This document shows positions 24,539-36,459 of a stretch of 64,000 bases of DNA, piece after piece. The position numbers and the translations under genes are program-made. This DNA comes from Oehlia diaphana (taxonomy: Eukaryota; Glomeromycota; Glomeromycetes; Glomerales; Glomeraceae). Within the stretch, counting starts at the first letter, position 1. Each line of letters opens with the position of its first letter. The stretch covers positions 34,466 to 98,465 of the forward strand of contig QZLH01000366.1 in assembly GCA_003833135.1 (NCBI GenBank), given 5' to 3'. Below the pieces are notes generated by a model that saw only the letters and a program-made list of their open reading frames with translations, did not search any database and was not told the DNA's origin.

Positions 24539-26485
24539 TCATTCCGAAGTAAGAATCATTTCTTCCCTTTGTTTAGATTTGCTATCAGAAGTTCTTGGAG
24601 TATGTTTAGGTGCAGGTAAAGCTTCTAACTCTGCAAACATTTTCTCTAGTTCCTCCAGTTCTTTATCTTCAACATTTGAGATTGATCGTAAAGTTGAAAG
24701 AGGCGTTTTGTCTGGTTGATCGATTTTCTTCGCTGTAGATTCCTTGATTGGCCGAAAACTTGTAGACTCCGTAACTGGTTGAGATACTGGCCGTTTTTCC
24801 GGTGTTGATATAGCATTCTCTTCCTTCAACAATGCCTCTAGTTCTTCCTCCAATTCCTCATCTATTCCAAATGATGTTTCAATCAAAGTCTGATTTATTT
24901 GCATTGCGTCTTCTATTTCTTTTTGATCTGCGAGAGCATCTTGTAATTTGTCCATTGTCGCGTCCACAGTTTCAGTTGTGAGCCCTTCTGAAGCTAAGAC
25001 ACCCTTTAAGGTACCTGCTCCAAAGCTATATATATCAATAATCTTTGATATATATATGAATGCGTTCATTAGGTACAGTTATCAATCATTAAATGAATTA
25101 AAAAATAAATAAATAAATAAATAAATAAAATTTTTTTACTCTTACTTCGTTATCGCTCGCAGCACCTTCAATTTTCAGAAGGATCCCTTCAATCGTACCC
25201 AAAGAACTCAATCTTTCTAATAATATCTTTTCAAGATTCTTTTTTTGCTTTAGGGAATATTTTGCTTGCACTTTTTGTTTACGAATCAAGTATCCACTTA
25301 TCTTCTTATTCAAACTAAAATTTCATATAGGGATTATGATAAAGAAAATATAGTGCACTTTTTTTAATATGTTTAAATTACTAGGCTATTCTTACTCTGC
25401 AATTTTTTCCTCAACACTTTCGACTTGTGTATATAATTTCTTTCTCGTTTCCTTAATACAAATAATACCACGATCTATTTCTGAAATTTCAAGTTTGGAA
25501 ATATTTTTTTCTTTTCTGCTCCGTATTTTAATTATCTAATTAAATACAACAAATATTTAATAAAGAACAAAATAAGGAAAATCATGTATTTTACATATTT
25601 TATGTTATTCTCACACATTCTTCCTTTTTCTCATCTGACATTTCATGCAAAACTTCCGTAATCAGCATTTTCAGTTCAAATTCTAAATAACATAGTAACA
25701 CTTTTAAGTCAGTTTCTGATAATACGACGTTCGGAATTGCTACTGCAGCATACTCGGCCTTAAATGAAGTTAAGGTAAACAAATTATCAGTGATTCCATG
25801 GACTGCATTTTTTTCGTGATATTGAAGGACGCGTTCTGCAGCTTCTTTTAAAGTAGGCATTATCACCAACTTTTTCGCGACTAAAATATTATTGGATCCA
25901 GCCACTTTTTGTAGTCCCCAAAATAACGACTGCAAGATCCATCCTGACCATGTCTTACAAGAATAAAATTCTTCAATTGGAATCAATTCTGATGTATGAT
26001 ACATTTCTTGCTAAAATTTAGAGAAAGTAAAGGAACAAATTCGATAATTTGTTGATGCAAAATTAGTTAATAGCCCGAGATTGTTTAGCAAATAACATAA
26101 TCACTACATAATATTATAACTTTACAGTAACACAATTAAATCCTGCTGGAGAGACTCCATTATACACAGAAAATGTTTCTTCTAAATGTTCACGATCAAG
26201 GCAAAGAATATCTTCGCCCAACCAACCGCGTTTACTTGTTTCGATCAAAACATTTGACCAAAACTTAAGAATATCATTAAATAATTTTGGATTGAAATGT
26301 TTTTGATTTGAAAAATCGCTCCAGAACCAAGCCTCTTTATCTAAATCTTTAACTCGTAAATCAGGATGCTTTTTGAGATAATCACGGATATCTACTTTCT
26401 TTGCGATGTTCATGTTTTCTATTAACGACAAAAAATGAAGGACATTATTCCATATTTCCATTAAATGATGTGTCATCAATAACAC
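24539..26485 (-). CDS. CHMP7: CHMP7-like ESCRT-III (SNF7 family) protein
   Basis: Five exons (26485-26126, 26010-25615, 25535-25396, 25314-25146, 25042-24539) keep phase to 522 residues; animal CHMP7 has about 450. The N-terminal half has winged-helix-like segments (WFWSDFSNQKHFNPKLFNDI; WSGWILQSLFWGLQ) as in CHMP7. The C-terminal half is a basic, helical SNF7 domain (ISGYLIRKQKVQAKYSLKQK; GAGTLKGVLASEGLTTETVD) followed by an acidic helix rich in Glu (DEELEEELEALLKEE; DKELEELEKMFAELEAL), the usual autoinhibitory and MIM-bearing tail. CHMP7 recruits ESCRT-III to the inner nuclear membrane and to endosomes. The last acceptor (CAAAG before 25042) is chosen because it restores the SNF7 frame; a nearer AG would not. 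Intron 4 holds an (AAAT)n tract. Confidence 0.85.
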
Positions 26486-27463
26486 GTGATATTAGATGCG
26501 GTAATTCTGCCCACATTCACCTATAATTCGATAATTAAGAACACATGACAATGTTAAATGAATTTCTAAAGTAAGTTGATGAGTGATGTAATGCATGCAG
26601 TAGGTGATCTTCGATTCTTCGTGCGACGCTTCCGCCCGGTTTAGTAAATATAAATTTGTAATTACTATTATTTTGAAAGTTTCGCAAGGACTCAAAAAAC
26701 GGATCATATCATTGTAATCTTTTTTGCCGTATAAAAAATTACGGTTTGCAATGTAAACCAAGACTTTAGATGTAATTTATTGAGACATTAAAGACATATC
26801 GAGTATGCTAATTTGATGTCAGAAGTTATTACATAATACAATCTATTCTTTTGATGGACTGAAACTTTGCTTGCATATTTGTTTATTATAAAGCCACAGA
26901 TTAGGTAGTTAAGTTACACGAAACTAGTCTGATTTTTTCTTTAAAACAATGACGATTCTCAAGAATTTACTTTACAATAAAATAGTGCGAACAATTGAAT
27001 TTAAAGTTCTCTATGTAGAAAATTAAAAAAAAATCTTTTATTAAATCATGTAAACGTTCTTATATAACTGAACATTTATAATAATTTTAGTTTGTAAATT
27101 ATTCTTAATAGTAAGAAATTTAACGCTGCGGACTGCGTGTTGTGAGATTTTCATGTGCAATCCTATAGGTTGAAAAAAGGAAAAAAGGGGGTGTTAACTT
27201 TTAAAAAAAAATTTTTTTTTTTATACGATATCTCGAAAATATTCCTTATATATCAACAGTAGACCTTTCGTTTGCCCCAATTCTTGAAAGTATTTAGTTC
27301 ACAAATTCTGCAAAGAATTTTACTAAAAGCATCCGACTACTACTTTCGCAGACTATTGAAGCAAAATTTTCTTCTATCTTTATTTTATTTTATAAGAATA
27401 AGCTCGTTTTTTATTTTAATTCATTTGAACTGCATTGCATATTTCTAAAGCGGCATTTTACTC
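26486..27463. other. Divergent intergenic region between CHMP7-like and CTD kinase genes
   Basis: Holds both promoters. A G-rich/T-rich tract (GGAAAAAAGGGGG then poly-A/T) lies near 27176-27222. No gene was seen. Confidence 0.45.
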
Positions 27464-30300
27464 ATGCAAACAAATACTATGGATAGTTTTAGACCACCAG
27501 AAAATCCATATGGTCCGCCAGCACCTCCACGTTCAGAAGCACCTTCACAACGAGGATATCGGGGAGGAAATCGTGCAAGACAACAGAGATCGTGGAATCA
27601 ACGATCTAATACAGGGGGAAATAATAATAATAATAACAATGTTGGTAATAACAATATTGGGGGTGGTAGTAATGGGAGAGGAGGACGTAGAGGTAGTTTT
27701 TATGAGCGAAGACCTAGAGATAAAAGCCAAGATAGTTGGAGAAGACAATACAATGATCGAAACTCACGGTCATATCGTGATGGTACAACATACAGAGACG
27801 GTGCATATTGTAGGGATGGGACAGCATCTCGTGACAGGAGGGATAGTTGGAGTCATCGACATTATAATGATAGGTCCTCACAACGTTATGGACGTGATAA
27901 TCACGGACCGTCAAGAAACAGACAACAACAAGAGAGACAACCTCCGTGGCACCAGGATCGGTACCAACAATACCATCAAAATGGTATTGCACAGAATAAT
28001 TGGAATACTACAGGTATTGCTGGATCACATGGACATCAAGGATCACATCCACCTGTATCACACGTTCCAGTTCCAGGACAGCATGCGCCGGGTTTATCAC
28101 CACAACTTGGACCGCCAGGAGTATCCGGGCACGTTAATATGCATGTTCCTCCAGTGCCGCCTGGCCAAATTGGTCAGCAAGTTCAACACAATCAGAGTCA
28201 ATCAGGACATTTGGGAAATTTGGGACAACAAGGACAACATGATCTTGAGAGGCAATCTGCACAAATTGCTCAGCCAGGCGCACCTGGAACGCACCCAGTA
28301 CTTCCTCCGTACGAACAATCATATCAAGAACCTGCCCCATTTCAAGGACAATTACCCCCTCAGATACCTGCTTGGGATCAGAGTATTAACTATCATCCAC
28401 AACCTCCGGGTCATCATTACCCAGAACCATATTATCCGCATGCATACGATCATTATCAAGCTCAATATAACCCTTACATGAATGGCACTGACAGTATAGG
28501 GTATAATCATCCTGTGGAAAATAAGCACACGATACCGCCACAACCTCCTCAGCCTCCTCAACCACCAAATCCATCAAATTCTAGCACTCATACAAATAAT
28601 TTGCAACCGACCACTCAATTACGATCACCAATATCTCCGCATACGGCCTACCCACAAATACCTATCCAATCGATACAGCCAACTCAAGTATTGCAACAAC
28701 CATCAGTAGGATCGAGATCAGTGAAGTCTCATGTGTCCCCGATTGAAGTTACTCCGGTGACCGTTAAAAAGTGTGCCGAATTGTATGAAAACTTAGGTCA
28801 AGTAGGAGAAGGCACTTACGGGTAGATAAATACCTTATAATTTAAATTTAAATGTTCATTTCAATTATTTATTCTTGCTCATTTTTATTCTTGCACTTCC
28901 ATTAATGTTTATAGTAAAGTTTACAAGGCAAGGAATCGTGAGACAAAAGAAATAGTAGCATTGAAAAAGATACGTATGGATCCAGAGAAGGAAAAGGAAG
29001 CTGGGGTAAGCTGATGAAATTTTTTTTTTTGAGACTATATTTTTGTTTATATACTTAATGTTTATCATTTTAGCAGTTCCCTCTCACAGCAATACGTGAG
29101 ATTAAGCTTTTACAACAATGCAAACACGGAAATATCGTGCAACTAAAAGAGATAATGGTCTTCCAAGGTGGTAAATTAAGTGCTTGTTTTGTTTTAAGAT
29201 GGTTTAATACAAAACTAACTAATGTGAATTCTCAAATAATCAAACCGTTATCGATTATAGGCTATGTGTACATGGTCTTTGAATATATGGCTCACGACCT
29301 AACGGGTGTTCTCGCGAACCCAAAAGTCGAATACAAACCACGGCACGTAAAGTGCCTTATGAAACAAATTTTGGAAGGTTTGGCCCACCTTCATGAAAAC
29401 GGTATTTTACACCGCGACATAAAAGGTAAATTTCTTCACGTTCTGGACATAATTATCGAATAATTATTTACGTGTATATGTTTAGGATCAAACATTTTAT
29501 TAAACAATCGTGGTGAAGTAAAATTGGCAGATTTTGGACTTGCCCGCCAATTTGACATTAAATTTAAACGTGATTACACTAATCGTGTAATAACATTATG
29601 GTATCGACCCTCAGAACTATGTCTTGGAGCAACAGAGTACGGTTGGGAGGTTGACATGTGGAGCGTAGGGTAATTAATATATAAATCTTTTAAGGATAAA
29701 AAATTTCTAAATTTACGACCATACCTGAAAATCATATTACTTTTTCTTAAGATGCATTATGATGGAATTAATAACGGGTAAACCGTTGTTCCAAGGTAAA
29801 GACGAGTTTTCACAACTTGAAAGCATCTTCAGCTTGATGGGTGTTCCAAACAAAAATGAGTGGCCCGAAATAGCAAATTTGGCGTGGTACGCAATGGTCA
29901 AGCGAAACGGACCAAAGGTGTCCAAATTCCGTGAACAATACGGGCAGTAAGTGCTACGTTAGAATTTGTATTCTTTTATTATTTTACGATAATTATATCC
30001 AAATTCTTATAATTTTTTTATAGCATGTTATCTTCAGGTGGTCTCGAATTAGTTGAGGCTTTACTTTCTATAAACCCAACAAAGAGGCCATCAGCACGTG
30101 AAGCATTGAATTATGCTTATTTCAAGGTCGAAGTTCCACTTGCTTGTTCACCTGCCGAGTGAGTACACGCTTTAATACATCTATTATATTATGTATGACC
30201 TTCCTTTATTTATATATTTATTTTATATAGACTCCCCGAAATATCGGGGGATTGGCATGAATATGAATCAAAACAAAAAAGCAAGAAAGCCAATCCATAG
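27464..30300 (+). CDS. CDK12/CTK1-type RNA polymerase II CTD kinase
   Basis: Eight exons (27464-28821, 28915-29005, 29077-29170, 29261-29425, 29486-29669, 29752-29946, 30024-30158, 30231-30300) encode 763 residues. The first 440 are low complexity: an Arg/Gly/Asn/Ser part ([19 protein letters not shown] repeats), then Gln/Pro/His-rich sequence, almost all in exon 1. The kinase begins [18 protein letters not shown]. It has VALKKIR, the PFTAIRE-type helix as PLTAIRE, HRDIKGSN, ADFGLA and the T-loop [11 protein letters not shown]. The next motif is SELCLGA instead of the usual PELLLG. This set fits the CDK12/CTK1/Lsk1 group, which phosphorylates Ser2 of the Pol II CTD with a cyclin K-type partner. 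Use of the second ATG at 27479 (MDSFRPP) is possible. Confidence 0.9.
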
Positions 30301-31976
30301 ATAGTGAAACTCACAACTAATATTGCTTTTATAATCCGCATTTCTGGACGGGTATGTTCATGTTGTCCTTCAAGACAGCTTACGTAAAAAAAAAAAAATT
30401 ATTTCTAAATTTTAACTCTTCTGTTTTTTCCTGTCATTTTTTAATCAGTATCCGCCAATTTGCCATTGTCCTTTTTGAACTACTTACTCCCTTCGGAATT
30501 AGTAATAGTATTAACTACTATGGATGAATATCTCAGGCTGATGTACTTATTAGTACTCGAAATAATATAATGTGATGTGATAGTAATATTAATAATTATA
30601 AGAACGATTAAAGTATCTCTTGTATAATATATAATGCAATCAAAAGTGAGAAAGAATACCGTGGATACTTAAATCTTATCATAAAGCTACATAAAAGTAT
30701 ATATATCTTGCATTCATTCAAAATCTTTGCGGTTATTATTATAGGGAGGGTATTATAGATAATTGTTAAGGAATTGGTGGTGTATTATTCATTAATTGCG
30801 TTTGCATCAAATATAGTCTCGAAAGTTTACAATGTTATCGCAAAATAGAATTGAGTAAAGATTAGCCGAGAAAAGGTATAAAGAAAGACGAAATCTGAGT
30901 ACATTGATTGTATTCTTTATTAGATTATATATACATGTTTAGATTAATATTAATTTTGTAAATAGTTAATAGTGTAAATATAAATATATAAATTAATTGT
31001 TAGATAAAAGTAATTATTCTTAATAAAATCAATTTCTATTGTAATTTTTTTAACAGTTAGGATATACTAGCCTAGCTAATAAACCATTTTGTGATCTATA
31101 AAGCAATCAAATTATATTTATTAGTATAATCATTTAAGTCATTTTAATCAAATTTAAATAGAATAAAGATCTAATTTCAAGATCATTGATGAACCGAACT
31201 TTTAATTTCTACATCCTTTTTCAGTACGTGCATACAAAATTTTTTTAATCATTTCTTATTATTTTAAGTAACAAATTAAATACTTTCCTTTTGACCAAGT
31301 AGAAATTATTTTAATTTCTAATAATGAAAAGGTAAAGAAATTAATAATTTTTTAATTGTTCATTAAAAAAGATTGTTTTTTTTTGGGAATCAGAAAATAG
31401 ACAATCGACATGATATTATATTCCGTCCGCCCGTCTAATTTTCATCATATTACAAATTAACTAATTAATTGAAAAAGAAAGTTTACCAATTGATTCCAAG
31501 AACTATGTCTGCCTTGATTGACTCTGTATATTTAAAACAAAAAAACGGATTACCATAATAATAAATGAACAAAAGCTCTCAATTTTTTCGTCTCTTTTTA
31601 TCAGACAAGGCTGAAACTATTTATTTCAACATACTAATTTTATTCTGAGTGTAGGATAAGATTTATATCATCACGTAAAATTTTGAATATGTACCAAATA
31701 ACAATAAAAAACTTACCTATGTCAATAACTTGAAAAAATATTTTCCGCAATTTAAAAAATTTTTTTCCCGATCAAAAAGATAGGATTGTGTTAAAAATCG
31801 GTAAAATCATGTGATTAGCCGCGAAAATGTGAACTTGGCTTTCACGTGTCGTATGGAGCACGTTTGTCGCATGTGTACCAATGACTAACGGTTAAAGCAA
31901 GGCAACATAGTACAATCTTTCAATTCTCTTTTACGTAAATTTGCATTTTTCTCTTGTTATATACTTACTTCAAATT
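30301..31976. other. Intergenic DNA between CTD kinase and COX6A
   Basis: About 1.7 kb of AT-rich DNA containing the kinase 3' flank and COX6A promoter. No gene recognised. Confidence 0.5.
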
Positions 31977-32485
31977 ATGGCTAGTCGGTTTCCTTTAACC
32001 CGTTTCTCTGTTACAGCTGCAACAGCAACTCGTAATAGAGTTGCTCATATTACTCGTCGTAACTTTGCTGCCGAAGCTGTTCCGGAAGGTTTTGTTGCTA
32101 AACGCAAGAGTGTTGAGGAACATGCAAAATGTAAATTTAGAAAAGTAAAAATATTTATTTATTATCAAATGTTAAATTTTATTTAAATTTATTTTAGCTA
32201 GCTCCGATCTTTGGAAGAAAATTTCGTTGTACGTTTGTCCCATAGCTTTGATTGCTAGTACTGCTAATGCTCTCATGATCATGAAACAACATGCTCAACA
32301 CCATCATGAAGCTGAAGATCACCCTCCTTTTGCTTATCAAAAACTTAGAACTAAGGTATTTAATAGTCATTTAATCATATATTTTATTCAAATAATATTA
32401 AGCTTTTTTATATATTTATTAGCCTTTTTGTTGGGGAGATGGAGATCATACTCTTTTTCACAATACTGCTATCAATGGACCATAG
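31977..32485 (+). CDS. COX6A: Cytochrome c oxidase subunit 6A (COX13)
   Basis: Three exons (31977-32130, 32198-32355, 32423-32485) give 124 residues. Residues 1-35 form a mitochondrial presequence rich in Arg, Ser, Thr and Ala (MASRFPLTRFSVTAATATRN). The mature part has SSDLWKKISLYVCPIALIAS, a single transmembrane helix, then a His-rich stretch KQHAQHHHEAEDHPP. It closes with the family signature PFCWGDGDHTLFHNT. The protein is a nuclear-encoded subunit of complex IV at the dimer interface. An ATG 36 bases upstream in frame would only lengthen the presequence; I prefer the one with the arginine-bearing start. No defect was seen. Confidence 0.95.
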
Positions 32486-32795
32486 ACGATTCGTATTGAA
32501 TAGTTGAGATATTTTATATATTTTGCTTTCATTCTTATATTATAAGATCCGTTCAATTCTTGATAAAATTTGCTAATAAAACTATTATTTAACGGAATTA
32601 AATTTATATTTACGCAACTATCTGAAATCTAAATTATAATAAATTTAAAGTATTATCGAAATAATTCTACAATTAAAAATATTAATAATTAATTAAAAAG
32701 CAAATAATTTATTAATTACAAATAATAGGGATATATACATATTAAAAAAAAAAAATAAAATAAAATAAGAAAAGAAGCAAACCTTCCGTTGTTTA
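32486..32795. other. Convergent spacer COX6A/TAF13
   Basis: AT-rich 310 bp between two facing 3' ends. Nothing else was seen. Confidence 0.5.
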
Positions 32796-33271
32796 TTAAT
32801 TTTCAATTTCATTAACGTCGAAAGTTTTTCTTGCAGTTTTAATATCTTTTTCCATAAATAATAATTCTTCGACACGTGCAAGTTTCTTTGAATCATTTCT
32901 TAAAATAAATTTAAAATCTTCAACAGTAACCTTGCGATCTTTAGCTACTTTTGATGCTTTCAAACACTGAATTCACAAAAAGCACATAATTAGTAAAAAT
33001 AAAAATAATAATAATTTCTAAGAAAATTTTAATACCATTTCAGTAATGTAATCATTTACAAGTTCCTCCATTACGTTTACCGTATCAGGTGCTGGGTCAG
33101 GTTCATCTCCAAACCCATACATTAATAAGCGTACTAAAAAAAAATAAAAAGATCTGCTAAAACTAAATCTTGAACAGCTATTTTACAATTCTGAAAATTA
33201 TACTTACAATCTTTCGTAAACACACCCTTATTGCCTTTAGGCGGTCGTCCTCTTTGCTTGTATTCAGCCAT
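32796..33271 (-). CDS. TAF13: Transcription initiation factor TFIID subunit 13 (TAF13)
   Basis: Three exons on the minus strand (33271-33208, 33133-33036, 32966-32796) encode 110 residues, near the usual 120. The short basic N-terminus (EYKQRGRPPKGNKGVF) leads into a histone fold. Signatures are LLMYGFGDEPDPAPDTV, MEELVNDYITEM, KVTVEDFKFILRNDSKKLAR and a closing helix LLFMEKDIKTARKTFD. TAF13 pairs with TAF11 in TFIID and contacts TBP. All three exons join in phase. The upstream spacer and convergent COX6A gene show no functional link. Confidence 0.93.
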
Positions 33272-34260
33272 AATAACGATTTGTTAAACTAAAGGTGTTG
33301 CAATCTATTTAAATTTTATTCTAACTTGAATTTTATTCTAACTTTCACCAGCTTCGTGACGTTAATAAATACCATTTTTTAGTTTATCACGTGATTATGA
33401 AAATCATTTGCCCACTAATCATCTAGTGAAAATCTATCTTTCTAGCTTTGAGTTATTTTATATAATATCAGGAAGAAAAGCTTTCTTGCTGTTTTATTAT
33501 GATCTCTATATCTTATAGTAGCAATACCAGTATAAAGTCTAAGCTTTGTTACTACAGTAGAGCAATTTTGGGGTTCTAGCCCGAAATTTTCACACATCAA
33601 ACATGTATAGAAAATTCACAAACTTGAGGCGAAAAAATTTTTTTTTTCTTCACAACTTCAACGAGTTATCTCTTGCAGAGGCATCTATGATAATTGCTCA
33701 AATGTGGCGAGAAGATCAGTTTTATTAAATTTATTAGTATAGATAATATTAGAACTTCGTACATATTCAATTCATTTTTTTTATAAAAAATAAACTTTAA
33801 TAGGAAGCTTTAGTCTCCTGAAATCATTCTACTGCTTCACGACTTTAACTGTGGAAGAAAACATTTTTTAATTCACAGTTTTAACTTGGGCAAAAATATT
33901 TTTTTTCTTCACAACTTCTGTCAGTGAGAGAAGCTTTAGCCCCAGAATATATTCTACTTCCCAACTTTAAGCTTATTTTTTCATCACAACAACTGCATGT
34001 TAATCCTCCATATTGCTAATATTAGTCCCCAGTATTGCCAATACATTAGTATTAGGTGCGTATATTTCGATGTCGAATTTAATTTAATCATCTAGTTCAA
34101 TTATTTTACAAGATATAGTTTATGAATCAGGAAAATTTTTCTAGACAAACTTATTGGTGATATTTTCAAGAAATTAGTTTGTATCTACAGTCAGATGTTC
34201 ATTTATAAAGACAGAAGAATAAAAGATTATTCAAAGGGTGCAAGATACCATACTTTATAA
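33272..34260. other. Intergenic DNA with a diverged tandem repeat
   Basis: Around 33590-33990 there are three or four worn copies of a unit containing GAAGCTTTAG, TTTTTTTCTTCACAACTT and a TTTAACT-like segment, roughly 100-150 bp apart. No coding capacity was seen. Confidence 0.4.
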
Positions 34261-34263
34261 TAT

Positions 34264-35496
34264 GTTTTGCTGGGCCTTGGATGTGTATTAGGGGCTGTTT
34301 ATTTCGAAAAGCCAGTTATTGAACCTCTAACAGCTTTTGAACCTCTCATCTTTACCAATGATCGAACCCTCATCGAGAAAATTGTACGATTAATGCCTTG
34401 GCCTGCTTCCGGATCTTCTTCCCTTTGGGTCAAGACCTTTTGTTCTCTGGTAAAAATGGACGACTTATTAAAAAATAAAAATTATTTATTAAAAAAAAAC
34501 ATGGATCAACAATACCAAATATCCATTTGTTTTTGTTTTCCTATACGCTCCATTCTTCCCTTTTTCATTCTTCACCTTTTCCCTCTCTTCATTTTTCCTT
34601 TTTCCTTATTTTCGTTCTTCCCCTTTCCCTTCTTCTCTAGTCAAAATGGGTGACCTAAATTATTTATAAAAAAACATGGATCAACAATATCAAATCCATT
34701 TGTTTTTGTTTTTAATTTTATTAATATATAAATGGGTCTCTCCTTGTTTTTCAATAAATCACGATAATATTATTAACTTTTAATTTTCATAGAATTAATT
34801 TCATGAATTTATCATGATAATATAATTAACTTCTATGGAATTAAACATTATGAATTTATATCAGTAGTAACTTTTCTAAGCTTTTTTTATCCCTCTCCCA
34901 CTTTCCCTTTCTCATTCTTCATCTTTTCTCTCTCTTCATTTTTTCGTTCTTCTTTCCTTTTTTCTTCGTCTTCTTTTCCCCCTGCGCTTGGGGAGTGATA
35001 GTCTGAAGAATTATTATAATTCACTGCCATATACTACAGTAAGTAATGGAGATCCTCAACGGGTTTACCCTACTCTCGTCAAGCCGATATCGTTGGAGAG
35101 TTCTTTTGCAGAGATAAACTTTTTAATGAAAAACTTTAGAAGGCTGAGACGAACGAAGGTGGTCAACAAATTGTTGTTAAGTATATGCACAGGTATAACA
35201 AAGATGCAATATATCGAGACAAGAGACTACGCGATTGTAATTTGAAATGTTCCGAGTATAAGAAAATTATCAAATATATTGAAGAGGCGGTTTTACTTCT
35301 ACACTCGTATGATATAATTTTTTTAGATCTCCGTGACTCTAACATTTTAGTTATCCAAGGTGGAAATAGTGAGTATTGTGAGATGTTGGTAGATTTTGAT
35401 TGGGCTGGCACAAATAATGTAGATAACTACCCGTCTTTAATGAATCCTGATATTAATTGGCCGACTGGAGCTAAAAAGACTTATAGTTCCAATTGA
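34264..35496 (+). pseudogene. Crinkler-type kinase-like gene relic with a pyrimidine-rich insertion
   Basis: Two coding blocks belong together. The first (about 34320-34460) reads FEPLIFTNDRTLIEKIVRLM then SSSLWVKTFCSLVKMD. The second (about 34990-35496) reads SLKNYYNSLPYTTVSNGDPQ and, after a frame change near 35150, QQIVVKYMHRYNKD, LHSYDIIFLDLRDSNILV and MLVDFDWAGTNNVDNYP. LDLRDSNIL takes the place of the kinase HRD loop and DFD of DFG, as in kinase-like domains often attached to crinkler-type proteins. About 520 bp of unrelated DNA, with a duplicated block and long CT tracts, splits the blocks, and the frame is broken. The family assignment is from memory of similar proteins and is tentative. 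Confidence 0.6.
34495..34985. repeat. Pyrimidine-rich insertion with internal duplication
   Basis: A segment containing ACATGGATCAACAATA and CCATTTGTTTTTGTTTT occurs at about 34499 and again at about 34675. Long CT-only tracts (for example CCTTTTCCCTCTCTTC) occur at about 34545-34635 and 34888-34985. It separates two halves of the kinase-like relic. Confidence 0.6.
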
Positions 35497-35499
35497 GAA

Positions 35500-36450
35500 T
35501 TTTATAGATCCACTTGAGTAATTATATTTATAAAGGCTAATCATTTAAGTGATACAGTTCAAACTTGCGATTGAAAAATAATAAATTTCTTCATTATATT
35601 CATATTCATGCATTTTTTATTTCACGAAGAGAAATTTATTAGATCTACTTTGTGATATCGGAACACCCTTATTTCATTAATAAAGTGTAAAATATTGCCT
35701 TTCTGAAAATACTATCTGAAAATAATAAAGTTGAGCTTTTTAATTTGTATGAGTATGCATACAGTATATAGGTGTGCGTCGGAATAATAAAAAAATACAG
35801 TTTGCCGAGTCTTTTTTATATATATAGGCTACGCCCCGACTTTGTATTTATTTTCATCATTGTATTTATAAAAAAATTTCATGCGCACACATGCATTTAA
35901 AAATTCAAATAATTATGTCTTTATAATATAAAGAAGCTGGTTGACTAAGTAAAATGAAACGGGTAGTGGACGTTAAAAGAAGGAATTTGCCCGCCCCTAG
36001 ATAGTAAAAAGCGTAAGTATTAGTATCATTAGATAAAGTATTATCTTTTCTTTTCATTTATTATAAAATTCAATACAGAAATTTATATAAGGCGACACAA
36101 TGTTAAAAAATTGGTTTTCGTTTCATGGATTCAAATTTTGAGGTCAGCGATCGGTATTTTATTTAAAAATATTATATATTTGATTATTTGTAATTCTTTT
36201 TGATAAAAATAGTAGAGTTTAATCAGATATTTCGGTTTATTAATAATATAATTTTACATTAATGTAATTTACTAAACATTTGATTTTTTTTTATTAAATC
36301 TCAATTACGTTACGTTCTCTTGCTAAGAAAGTTTGGTTCAATTTAATGAATTTTTATTCATTTGTTGTCTCGCAAGTCGTGCAAGAATATAAGAATTCAA
36401 CGATATCGTGAAGTATAAGGAATTAATGTCCAAGCAACTTTGTTATCTAT
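35500..36450. other. AT-rich intergenic DNA
   Basis: No gene recognised. The stretch TATATATAGGCTACGCCCCGAC near 35820 is a GC-richer patch of unknown meaning. Confidence 0.4.
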
Positions 36451-36459
36451 ATAAATGAT

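Noticed and set aside
27435..28481. 348-codon open frame overlapping the CTD kinase N-terminus
   Set aside because: It is an alternative frame of the long kinase exon; the kinase frame continues into recognised domains and splices in phase, this one does not.
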